From Streptomyces sedi (GTDB taxonomy: Bacteria > Actinomycetota > Actinomycetes > Streptomycetales > Streptomycetaceae), in assembly GCF_006335015.1 (NCBI RefSeq), contig NZ_VDGT01000026.1, positions 1 through 64,000 of the forward strand: DNA of 64,000 bases, given 5' to 3'. A program made the position numbers and the translations under genes. The notes under the pieces were generated by a model. It made no database searches. It worked only from the letters and a program-made list of their open reading frames with translations, and was not told the DNA's origin. Positions 27,292 through 34,698 of the stretch are shown here, one piece after another. The first letter of the stretch is position 1. Each line of letters starts with the position of its first letter.

Positions 27292-27309
27292 CGTCGCAGG
27301 TCGCGAAGG
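27255..27309 (+). promoter_or_regulatory. Leader of CRISPR array 2, overlapping the cas2 3' end
   Basis: AAACGGCAAAGCCG and CGCAGGTCGCGAAGG stand directly before the first repeat, with the same two blocks and spacing as the leaders of arrays 1 and 3. About 37 bp of it are also cas2 coding sequence, including the last codons for AKPF. Confidence 0.8.
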
Positions 27310-28009
27310 GTGCTCTCCGCGCGAGCGGAGGTGGTCCGACCTGCTCTACGGGGTGTGGGCGGACGCGGTCGTGCTCTCCGCGCGAGCGGAGGTGGTCCGG
27401 CGGTCCTACACGCGCTGGCCGATATCGACTTGTGCTCTCCGCGCGAGCGGAGGTGGTCCGTCGCACAGCGGCCTCCTGCGCCTCCTGCCCCTGTGCTCTC
27501 CGCGCGAGCGGAGGTGGTCCGGCGAGCAATTCGTGGGAGGCGGGCATGTGGATGTGCTCTCCGCGCGAGCGGAGGTGGTCCGAGACCGGCATCCGCGTGC
27601 CGACGGACGACCTGGTGCTCTCCGCGCGAGCGGAGGTGGTCCGGAGGATCCGGCAAATCCACCATCATCGCCCACGTGCTCTCCGCGCGAGCGGAGGTGG
27701 TCCGACGATCGATCGCCTCGCCACAGCCTTGGGGGCGTGCTCTCCGCGCGAGCGGAGGTGGTCCGCGCGTGGTGGCGCCTTGGCTGTCGCAGCGTGCGTG
27801 CTCTCCGCGCGAGCGGAGGTGGTCCGGTGGAGGAGAGATCTCTGCGACTCACGCAAGCGTGCTCTCCGCGCGAGCGGAGGTGGTCCGTCCCATGAGACTT
27901 ACAAGACATGGGGTACCCAGTGCTCTCCGCGCGGGTGGAGGTGGTCCGCCGTCCGTCTCCCGCTTCAGCCCGCCGATCTGGTGCTCTCCGCGCGCGGGGG
28001 GACAGGTGC
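27310..28009 (+). CRISPR. CRISPR array 2, type I-E, 12 repeats / 11 spacers
   Basis: It has the same repeat as array 1 but on the plus strand, at 27310, 27371 and so on every 61 bp. Ten repeats are intact. The repeat at 27920 has GGGTGGAG in its 3' stem, and the last at 27981 has lost its 3' half, the normal decay at the leader-distal end. The spacer at 27644-27675 encodes GSGKSTIIAH in one frame, so its source is probably a P-loop ATPase gene. The array ends 25 bp before array 3, which runs toward it. Confidence 0.96.
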
Positions 28010-28034
28010 GGCAACGACACCCTCAACCGCAGCG

Positions 28035-29893
28035 CGGGAACACCCCGCTCGCGCGGGGAGGCCCCGCTCCGCCTCGGTAGGTGCCGGCTCGGATGCGGAA
28101 CACCCCCGCTCGCGCGGGGAGGACCCCCGGGCCGACCGCCCCGGCGACTACGCCCGCGGAACACCCCCGCTCGCGCGGGGAGGACGTCCACTCCTTCCCC
28201 CGTGAGGCCCGTTCCTGCGGAACACCCCCGCTCGCGCGGGGAGGACCTACGGATCGTCCGGTGCAGGCTCGCCATCCCCGGAACACCCCCGCTCGCGCGG
28301 GGAGGACCCGGAACGCTGCTGGGGCACCCGCTCAACCGCCGGAACGCCCCCGCTCGCGCGGGGAGGACCAACTATGAGTGATGGCCCGAAGGCGTGTCGC
28401 CGGAACACCCCCGCTCGCGCGGGGAGAACCCGCCCACCAACTGGCGGCCGCCACCACCCAACGGAACACCCCCGCTCGCGCGGGGAGGACGCTCGGACGA
28501 CGGAGCGCTGGTGCTGGTCGACCGGAACACCCCCGCTCGCGCGGGGAGGACCAGCCGCTGCTGGGGACTCATGTCCCGTATCTCGGAACACCCCCGCTCG
28601 CGCGGGGAGGACATCATCACCTGATGCGGAGTATGTCCGTTTCCCGGAACACCCCCGCTCGCGCGGGGAGGACCGCGCGGCGGTGCCGAAGGCGCGGACA
28701 GTCAGCGGAACACCCCCGCTCGCGCGGGGAGGACGTCGGTGGTCAGCTGGCGCCGCCGGTGAACGTCGGAACACCCCCGCTCGCGCGGGGAGGACGTACC
28801 GATAGCCCTCGGGAGGACCTGATGAGTCGGAACACCCCCGCTCGCGCGGGGAGGACATTGGGGCCAGCGGGGATGTCTCGCTGCACAACGGAACACCCCC
28901 GCTCGCGCGGGGAGGACGCCAGACACTACGACGCCCGCCCGCGTCAGGACGGAACACCCCCGCTCGCGCGGGGAGGACCCTGGGATTCGGGGAGGTGGAT
29001 GGTTCCGATCCGGAACACCCCCGCTCGCGCGGGGAGGACCGGAGCGCCGCGCTCCAGGAGCCGGTTGGCCTCGGAACACCCCCGCTCGCGCGGGGAGGAC
29101 GATAGAGGAATTCTGCGACCCAGTAGGGGTCGCGGAACACCCCCGCTCGCGCGGGGAGGACACCGCGTAGGTCCAGGAAGCGCCCTGGTGGGGCGGAACA
29201 CCCCCGCTCGCGCGGGGAGGACCCGGCCGTGCGGCGCTCCTCCTCCTGAACGGCCGGAACACCCCCGCTCGCGCGGGGAGGACCGGGAATGGCCCCGGAT
29301 CACGCGCCGGTCGAACGGAACACCCCCGCTCGCGCGGGGAGGACGCCCTTCTCCGGGACTTCGACTCGTAGCCAGGCGGAACACCCCCGCTCGCGCGGGG
29401 AGGACGACAGGATCTCGGCGGCCTTCCTCAGCGCCGCCGGAACACCCCCGCTCGCGCGGGGAGGACATCGAGGAAGCGGCGGCCGTCTCCCCGTTCAGCG
29501 GAACACCCCCGCTCGCGCGGGGAGGACCTCGGCGAGGGTCATGAGGCCGGTGAGGGTGTCGGAACACCCCCGCTCGCGCGGGGAGGACTGCACCGCCTGG
29601 TGGACGAGGGCTTGGTCGCGCGGAACACCCCCGCTCGCGCGGGGAGGACACCGCCAGCCTGACCCTCGGTAAGAAGACCGACGGAACACCCCCGCTCGCG
29701 CGGGGAGGACGGGGATCGAAGAGCGTGCCGGGGGAAGGGGTGCGGAACACCCCCGCTCGCGCGGGGAGGACGCCGCTTCGACGGTCCGACGCAGCTGCTC
29801 GATCGGAACACCCCCGCTCGCGCGGGGAGGACGGCCGGGCCGCTCGCTGCCGCACCGACACCACCGGAACACCCCCGCTCGCGCGGGGAGGAC
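28035..29893 (-). CRISPR. CRISPR array 3, type I-E, second repeat type, 31 repeats / 30 spacers
   Basis: Read on the minus strand, each 29-bp repeat starts GTCCTC, has stem CCCCGC / GCGGGG around GCGA, and ends GTGTTCCG; the period is 61 bp from 28096 to 29865. The leftmost copy (28035-28064) is degenerate, and those at 28340 and 28401 have single changes, so the old end is on the left. The repeat differs from arrays 1 and 2 by a paired change in the stem that keeps it base-paired. No separate cas set remains beside it, so it either uses the intact cas operon or is orphaned. Confidence 0.96.
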
Positions 29894-29945
29894 CCTTTTT
29901 GACCTGCGCTATCAGGAGGGCTTTGCCGTTCCTTTGCCTGCCGTG
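29894..29945 (-). promoter_or_regulatory. Leader of CRISPR array 3
   Basis: On the minus strand it ends CGCAGGTCAAAAAGG and carries AAAGGAACGGCAAAGCC further up, nearly the same as leader 1. The array thus retains an apparently functional leader even though its own cas genes are gone. Confidence 0.82.
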
Positions 29946-30301
29946 TGTGAAGGGGAAAGCGCGTGTCTCGCAGATGGGGAGGGCATGGTGGGGCCTCGTC
30001 GTGGGTGTTGGGGGACCGTTCGTTCGAGGTTATCGCCACCCGCTGACACGTGAGGGCGGAACGTTCCCGAGGAGCCAACGCTCCACCAGCACGCCACGTC
30101 GGAGGAGATACGGCACGTCCCGACGTTCACTTCAGCGGTTGCGCGCAGAGCCAGGTGAGGTGGGTGGGCTATCAGGGGCGTCTCGCTCACGGAGTGGGTG
30201 GCGCGGGGCATCTCGGTGGCGGGGCGGAGAAGGAGGTAACCGCCGATGAGGGGGCAGGGGCGGGGGTAGCGGGCCCGGGCATCGAGCACATCTCGAAGTG
30301 A
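29946..30301. other. Non-coding region right of array 3
   Basis: About 355 bp with short open frames that show no recognisable protein. No ribosome binding site plus start combination convinces. Probably debris of the same rearrangements that left the relic arrays. I see nothing definite. Confidence 0.4.
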
Positions 30302-30455
30302 GAGCTCTCCGCGCGGGCGGAGGAGGTCCGCGGCATCGGGACAACGTCACCCAACAAACGCAGTGTTGTACGCGCGGGCGGAGGTGGCCCGGACCACCCC
30401 GACGACTGGCTGAGCGACGAGGAGTGCTCCCCTCCGCGCGGGCGGAGATGGTTCG
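30302..30455 (+). CRISPR. Relic CRISPR array of the array 1/2 repeat type (3 degenerate repeats)
   Basis: Diverged repeats begin at 30302, 30363 and 30424, exactly 61 bp apart. All keep CGCGCGGGCGGAG in the middle. The first starts GAGCTCTCC and ends GGTCCG. The third has a 3-bp insertion. Orientation is as in array 2. The register proves common origin, but the repeats are too diverged to be expected to work. Confidence 0.82.
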
Positions 30456-30685
30456 AACGGCTCTGGCTTCTCCTCGCGATAGGCAGCGTGGTCTTCGTGC
30501 GGGCGCGGAAGGCGCTGGGGGCCGATGGCCAGCGTCGGTGCTTGCCGATTCCGTCGGCGAAGGCCGTCAAGCGCCAGCCGGCAAGACGTCTTCTCCCCCA
30601 GGCGTTCCCCAACTCCCGGCAACTGCCACACCGCCACCGCAAAGCGGCAGCTCAACGCCCCTGCCGCGCCGGAAGGCTGAGCCCG
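30456..30685. other. Unassigned sequence between relic array and tRNA fragment
   Basis: 230 bp with no supported gene. It contains inverted copies of GGCTGAGC / GCTCAGCC around the start of the tRNA fragment (30675-30705), which could replace the lost 5' half in a fold. Otherwise nothing is seen. Confidence 0.35.
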
Positions 30686-30738
30686 CTGTAAATCTGCCGG
30701 CTCAGCCTTCCCAGGTTCGAATCCTGGCGCCGCCACAG
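30686..30738 (+). tRNA. 3' fragment of tRNA-Tyr (GTA), attachment-site remnant
   Basis: The sequence includes the anticodon loop CTGTAAATC, the long variable arm, the T-arm GGTTCGAATCC and the acceptor end GGCGCCGCCA. The 5' acceptor strand and D-arm are missing, so this is not a complete gene. Integrative elements commonly carry such a 3' tRNA end at their boundary; SLP1 of Streptomyces uses tRNA-Tyr. The 21 bp at 30714-30734 recur at 33434-33454. Confidence 0.82.
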
Positions 30739-30757
30739 TGCGAGAGAGGCCCTCTGA

Positions 30758-30789
30758 CCAGCGAATACGGCTGGGCGGGGGGTCTTTTT
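30758..30789 (+). terminator. Rho-independent terminator behind the tRNA-Tyr fragment
   Basis: Hairpin CCAGC / GCTGG with a 7-nt loop, followed by GCGGGGGGTC and TTTTTG. It probably came along with the tRNA 3' end. Confidence 0.6.
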
Positions 30790-30835
30790 GCTGGGGCTGG
30801 GCTGGGGGTGTTCGAACGGGCGGCGGTCGAACAGC

Positions 30836-30929
30836 GCGACTGCCCGCGCTCGCGCCGGGAGGACGTGACCGTGACCGACGTGGAACCGTTCGTCTGGGAC
30901 GCCGAACACCCCGCTCGTGCGGGGAGGAC
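30836..30929 (-). CRISPR. Relic CRISPR repeats of the array 3 type (2 degenerate repeats)
   Basis: A clear repeat at about 30902-30929 (GAACACCCCGCTCGTGCGG on plus, ending GGAGGAC) is preceded by a worse copy ending at 30864 (CGCTCGCGCCGGGAGGAC). The spacing is about 65 bp instead of 61. It lies just left of the cas3 relic, as array 1 lies left of cas3. Confidence 0.7.
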
Positions 30930-30983
30930 GCATGGCAGAGACACTTTGCGCGCGGCGGGCCCGTGCGGAGGCGGGGGCCGATA

Positions 30984-31401
30984 GCTGGACACGGGGGCGG
31001 TCTACCGCGCGCTGTGGGGCACCGTGGTGAGCAGGACCGTGCGGGCCCGTATCGCCGCGGCGCTCGGTCTCGCGGTCGAGGAGGCGCGCGAAGTCACGGC
31101 GTTCTGGGCGGCCCTGCACGACATGGGGAAGATCACCCCGCCCTTCCAGATGCAGGTCCCGCCGCGTTCGATCGGATGAGCGGGGAGTCGTTCTACCGCT
31201 TCAGCCAGGGGAGCGAGAAGCGGCGCGAGTTCCGAACGAGATGGCCACCTACTGGGCGCTGCTCGGTCTGCTGGCCGAGGTCGGCTACCCGGAACATGCG
31301 ATGAGCCGCAGGTCCGTTGCCCACCAGGTGGCTCAGCTTTTCGGCGGTCACCACGGGCATTTCGGTGGCGTGCTCAAACGGAAGGACCTGCTGCTGGACA
31401 C
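30984..31401 (+). pseudogene. cas3: Relic of a second cas3 (N-terminal third)
   Basis: The DNA aligns closely with 17827-18245 of the intact cas3. In one frame it reads LDTGAVYRALWGTVV and ALHDMGKITPPFQ, with the HD pair preserved; a frameshift follows near 31148, then SGESFYRFSQGSEKRREFR, and a second frameshift near 31235, then AHQVAQLFGGHHGHFGG. Similarity ends abruptly near 31401 and the helicase is missing. It is non-functional evidence of a second I-E locus. Confidence 0.88.
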
Positions 31402-31408
31402 GTCTTGA

Positions 31409-32155
31409 GTCAGGTCGACCCGTCGGGTCGACTCCCTCTCCGGGGCCGAACTCGACAGCCGGTTCTTCGCCATTGTCACCGACCAGGTCGGGACGCCCGC
31501 CGAACTCGTTGACGAGAACGGCGACATAGCCTGGCGCGCCCGCGCCACCCTCTGGGGAGTCACGGCTTGGCCGGCCGAAAGCCACGCGTATACCCCGCTG
31601 CGCTTCCCGGGCCAGTACCACGACCCCGAAAGGGGACTCCACTACAACCGCTACCGCTACTACGACCCGGCGGTGGCACGCTTCCTGTCACCCGACCCGC
31701 TCGGCTTGGAACCGGCCCCCAACCCGTTCACGTACCCATACAACCCGCACGTCTTCGTCGATCCGCTCGGCCTGTCGCCCTACGGTGGCTTCCGAGGCCG
31801 GATGAGAGCCTGGTTCGGTGGTGACAGGGTCCGACAGGAAGCTGTCGATCAGCAGATGCGTGCGGCCCGTACACCGACACGGCTAGGAGATCTGGAAGGG
31901 ATCGAACTTCCCGACATAGGAACTGACCCTATGAAGGAGGGGATCATGCGCAGCATGGGTGACGAGCAGCTTCTCGAAGCCATCAACGCCCCGGACGGCA
32001 TCGGTCACGTGGTCACGCTGGGGGAGGGCTCGGTCTCTCAGGGAAAACATCGGATCAACGAGGCGCTCTCACGGATGAACAACCCACGGCATCCGGGGAT
32101 TACGCCCGACACGGAGATTCTGGTGCTCGGCGACAGATGGGGCGACGCTTCGTGA
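31409..32155 (+). CDS. Orphan Rhs C-terminal fragment with putative toxin domain
   Basis: No start codon or upstream Rhs body remains; the frame is open from just after a TGA at 31406. It has the Rhs core end: VTDQVGTPAELVDENG, LRFPGQYHDPERGLHYNRYR and RFLSPDPLGLEP ... FVDPLGLSPYGG. A variable ~125-residue C-terminus follows (RMRAWFGGDRVRQEAVDQQ to VLGDRWGDAS) that I do not recognise. Rhs proteins deliver such C-termini as toxins. Cassettes without the delivery part occur as displaced tips that need recombination to be used. The next gene begins in a GTGA overlap, as expected for a cognate immunity gene. Confidence 0.75.
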   Translation, partial: VRSTRRVDSLSGAELDSRFFAIVTDQVGTPAELVDENGDIAWRARATLWGVTAWPAESHAYTPLRFPGQYHDPERGLHYNRYRYYDPAVARFLSPDPLGLEPAPNPFTYPYNPHVFVDPLGLSPYGGFRGRMRAWFGGDRVRQEAVDQQMRAARTPTRLGDLEGIELPDIGTDPMKEGIMRSMGDEQLLEAINAPDGIGHVVTLGEGSVSQGKHRINEALSRMNNPRHPGITPDTEILVLGDRWGDAS

Positions 32156-32541
32156 GATTCCGACGCATTCGTATGCATTTCGAGCGACGTATCCCATCCC
32201 CCGTAGGCTGGCCGGTTCCTGCCCACCCCAGGCGTGCGACCCCACTGGAGATCGCAGAGCTGATCGAGAAGGCGAAGAGGCGAGGTGACAGCCGTATCGG
32301 ACGCGGATATGTTCCGGTGAGCCAGGATGCCTGGTGTGCGATCACTCCCATTCAGTACGAAGAGTCACCGGACCCAGCCTGGATCTGCGTTTTTTGGCAG
32401 TATGGTGGACGGGAGAGCTACCGTTTGGGAATCTCTCATCAAGATTTCTCGCTTTTGGACTTGCTTTCGCGTGATGAGCAGGTGCAGGCGATGCAGCGGC
32501 TCATGCTCAGGGCGTCCCTGGGGAAGCGCAAGTCCAATTGA
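32152..32541 (+). CDS. Putative immunity protein 1
   Basis: 129 residues from the GTG at 32152; ATG starts at 32137 and 32173 are alternatives. Key segments are RIPSPVGWPVPAHPRRATPLE, WCAITPIQYEESPDPAWICVFW and RDEQVQAMQRLMLRASLG. It is paralogous to the protein at 32762-33154 along its whole length. Position directly after the Rhs toxin tip suggests it neutralises that toxin, but no immunity family is recognised. Confidence 0.7.
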   Translation: MRFRRIRMHFERRIPSPVGWPVPAHPRRATPLEIAELIEKAKRRGDSRIGRGYVPVSQDAWCAITPIQYEESPDPAWICVFWQYGGRESYRLGISHQDFSLLDLLSRDEQVQAMQRLMLRASLGKRKSN

Positions 32542-32569
32542 TGGCTGCGTGGAATCTGCGATTCTTCCC

Positions 32570-32763
32570 CTACTGAGGTTTTCTCGGTGAGTTCGACCGT
32601 GTTCGAAGCGGGTGAGGACGGGTCAGGCGCGGGTGACTTCCCCGATTCGGCTGAGGGTGAGGGTGAAGGTGACGTGTTGTAGGGCTTTCCAGCGGGTTTT
32701 GAGTAGGGCCGTGGCACGTTCGCCGAGGGCCCGGAGTCGGGTGAGGTGGTCGTTGAGTAACAT
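32570..32763 (-). pseudogene. 3' remnant of a DDE transposase (IS5-like)
   Basis: On the minus strand it reads LLNDHLTRLRALGERATALL-KTRWKALQ, then SRIGEVTRA, an in-frame TGA, and VLTRFEHGRTHREN, a familiar C-terminus of actinobacterial IS5-type transposases. Only the end is left and it is interrupted. It lies between the two immunity-like genes and ends exactly at the second start. Confidence 0.65.
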
Positions 32764-33154
32764 GAAATTCGGTGTCATTCGAACGCGCTTCGAGCGGCGG
32801 GTTCCATCGCCTTTCGGTTGGCTTGTTCCCGCTCGCCCCAGACGTGTATATCCGCAGGAAATGGCCCGGTTGATCGAGAAGGCGGAGGGGCGTGGCTACA
32901 GCAGGCGCGCTCGGGGGTATGTGCCGTCTCCGGGCAAGGGTGAATGGTGCGCCGTCGTGGCCATACTCTACGAGGCCACACCCGAGCCGGCTCATGTCTG
33001 TCTTGTGTGGCCCAAGGGTGCCGAGGAGAGCTATCGGCTTGACGTTTCGCTGAAGGATTACGCCCGGTTGGACAGGCTCTCCAGGGTCCAACAGGCAGAG
33101 GTTATGCAGAGGCTCATGCTCAGGATGGTCGGGAAGGGTGCGCCCAAGAGCTGA
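32762..33154 (+). CDS. Putative immunity protein 2 (paralogue)
   Basis: 130 residues from the ATG at 32762. It aligns end to end with the protein at 32152-32541: RVPSPFGWLVPARPRRVYPQE, GYVPSPGKGEWCAVVAILYE and AEVMQRLMLRM. The upstream 50 codons of the same frame belong to the dead transposase region in antisense and are not included. There is no toxin gene directly in front of it, so it may be an orphan spare immunity gene. Confidence 0.68.
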   Translation: MKFGVIRTRFERRVPSPFGWLVPARPRRVYPQEMARLIEKAEGRGYSRRARGYVPSPGKGEWCAVVAILYEATPEPAHVCLVWPKGAEESYRLDVSLKDYARLDRLSRVQQAEVMQRLMLRMVGKGAPKS

Positions 33155-33433
33155 AGTTTGCTGAGTATTATTCCTGTCGGCTCTGGGTTTCTGGAGACTA
33201 GTGGGATCCCGGTGTTGAGCTGTCAGTCCGAGGTGCGGATAAGTGGGATCGGGTGGGCAGCGGTTCAGCGGCCTGCGGGTGCGAATCCGCCACACGGAGC
33301 AGTGCATCTTGACGGTTCTGCGTTGCGGGTGGTGTGCCCCTGGGGGTAGGTGGGCGTTTCTCTGGAGCCGTTCTCCGTGAAGTAGAGCAGCTTCGAGTGT
33401 GTGGTTGTCGAACGTTGTCCCCGCCTGGTTCCC
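33155..33433. other. Non-coding debris before second tRNA fragment
   Basis: 280 bp, without a supported gene. It ends in the T-arm copy. Nothing further is recognised. Confidence 0.35.
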
Positions 33434-33454
33434 GGTTCGAATCCTGGCGCCGCC
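33434..33454 (+). repeat. Second copy of tRNA-Tyr T-arm/acceptor sequence (putative att core)
   Basis: 21 bp identical to 30714-30734, containing GGTTCGAATCC and the acceptor end GCGCCGCC. No tRNA body precedes it. It lies 176 bp from the integrase relic, the usual distance for attP beside int. Confidence 0.65.
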
Positions 33455-33629
33455 GCAGCAAAGAAATGACCCCTGGCCTGCGGGAACGCAGTCAGGTGTC
33501 GCTCTTCTGGTCGCCAGGACCTTCGAGGTCGAATGCATCTTATGTTCCCTTCTGTCACACCCGAATTCGCCTGCTGACCAGCGCGTGTGGGGTGTCTGTG
33601 GAAAGAAACGGGGCCTCGATCGCTGGGTG

Positions 33630-33763
33630 TCAGGCCGCGAGTCGGGCGGCAATCTCGGCGTTCTCGGCGTCGTCGGTGTCCTTGATGAACCTTGTGTAGA
33701 CGTGGAGCAGCGCCGCGACGCTGTGGCCGGCGCGCTTGGCGGCGGTCTGCGGGCCCTACTCCC
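33630..33763 (-). pseudogene. C-terminal remnant of a tyrosine-recombinase integrase
   Basis: On the minus strand it reads AKRAGHSVAALLHVYTRF, then IKDTDDAENAEIAARLAA and stop. GHS and the tyrosine in HVYTR are the last catalytic motifs of phage/ICE integrases of the SLP1/pSAM2 type. The frame is closed by TAG upstream and the rest of the gene is absent. It supports integration at the neighbouring att copy. Confidence 0.78.
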
Positions 33764-33957
33764 TGCTGGCTCCTTCTCGCTCCTCTCGTCTCCCGGCGAG
33801 AACGTCACCGACCGCATCGCCGCATCGCCGCATCGCCGCGTTGGCTAACGCCCTGCGCCGCGGGGCGTCCGACCCGCACCGCCCACCGCACGAGTGGGTT
33901 CGCGTCCGGGGGCCGACCTCCTGACCGTCGGGTCGCTTCCGTGCCGGCGTGGGTGGT

Positions 33958-34692
33958 TCAGCCGCTGGTCTCGCTGAGTGCGGTGTAGGCGGCTTCGGCG
34001 CGGCGGCCTGGGGTGGCGTCGGTGGGGGCGTGGGCGAGGAAGCCGTCGGTGGTTCCGGTGTAGCGGATGCGTCCGGCTTGCAGGACGGTGACGTGGTCGG
34101 ACTCCTCGGCGAGGTCGGCGACGTCGTGGGTGGAGAGCAGGACGGTGACCTCGTCGGTCAGGGCGGCCAGGACGTCGCGGAAGATGCGTCGTTGGCGGGG
34201 GTCCATGCCGGCGGTGGGTTCGTCGAGGAGGAGGACGCGGGCCTGGTGGACGAGTGCGGCGGCGACGCCGACGCGGCGGAGTTGTCCGCCGGAGAGGCGT
34301 CGTGCGCGGGTGTCGGCCTGGTCGGCGAGGTCGACCCTGGCCAGGGCCGTGGCGGAGGCGGTCCAGGCGTCGGTGCGGTTCATGCCCTTCAACCAGCCGG
34401 TGTAGGCGACCTGTTCGCGTGCGGTCAGGGCGGTCATGGCGGTGATGTGCTGCGGCATCCAGGCGACGGCGCCTCGGTAGGCGCGGGCGCGTGAGGGGAG
34501 GTCGCCGAGGTGGACGTTTCCGGTGCGGGGGCGGGTGACGCCGGCGGCGAGGCGGAGCAGGGTGGACTTGCCGGCGCCGTTGGGGCCCAGGAGAACGGTC
34601 ACCCCCGGGGGCAGCTGGTAGTCGAGGTTGCTGAGTACCGGGCGGGCCCAGGGGCGGTAGGCGTAGGTGCAGGCGCGTAGGTGGAGAGTCAT
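33958..34692 (-). CDS. ABC transporter ATP-binding protein
   Basis: 244 residues. It has Walker A LLGPNGAGKSTLLRL, a Q-loop in WMPQH, the signature RLSGGQLRRVG and Walker B VLLLDEPTAGMDP with the H-loop STHD. It energises an export system with the two membrane proteins encoded just upstream. The ATG at 34692 is 6 bp after the stop of the next gene, in one operon 36608 to 33958. Confidence 0.92.
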   Translation of the reverse strand: MTLHLRACTYAYRPWARPVLSNLDYQLPPGVTVLLGPNGAGKSTLLRLAAGVTRPRTGNVHLGDLPSRARAYRGAVAWMPQHITAMTALTAREQVAYTGWLKGMNRTDAWTASATALARVDLADQADTRARRLSGGQLRRVGVAAALVHQARVLLLDEPTAGMDPRQRRIFRDVLAALTDEVTVLLSTHDVADLAEESDHVTVLQAGRIRYTGTTDGFLAHAPTDATPGRRAEAAYTALSETSG

Positions 34693-34698
34693 GGGCCC

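Noticed and set aside
27310..29893. Open frames up to 388 codons across arrays 2 and 3
   Set aside because: Same artefact; periodic ARAGVFR or NTPARAGRT motifs are translated repeats.
14480..29893. Spacers targeting genes within this window
   Set aside because: Reading the spacers against the visible genes gave no convincing match; a computed search is needed to exclude it.
30686..30738. Complete tRNA-Tyr gene
   Set aside because: Only the anticodon-to-3' half is present; no matching 5' acceptor strand or D-arm lies upstream.
32612..32761. Upstream extension of the second immunity-like gene
   Set aside because: These 50 codons are antisense to the transposase remnant; the paralogue alignment begins at the ATG at 32762.
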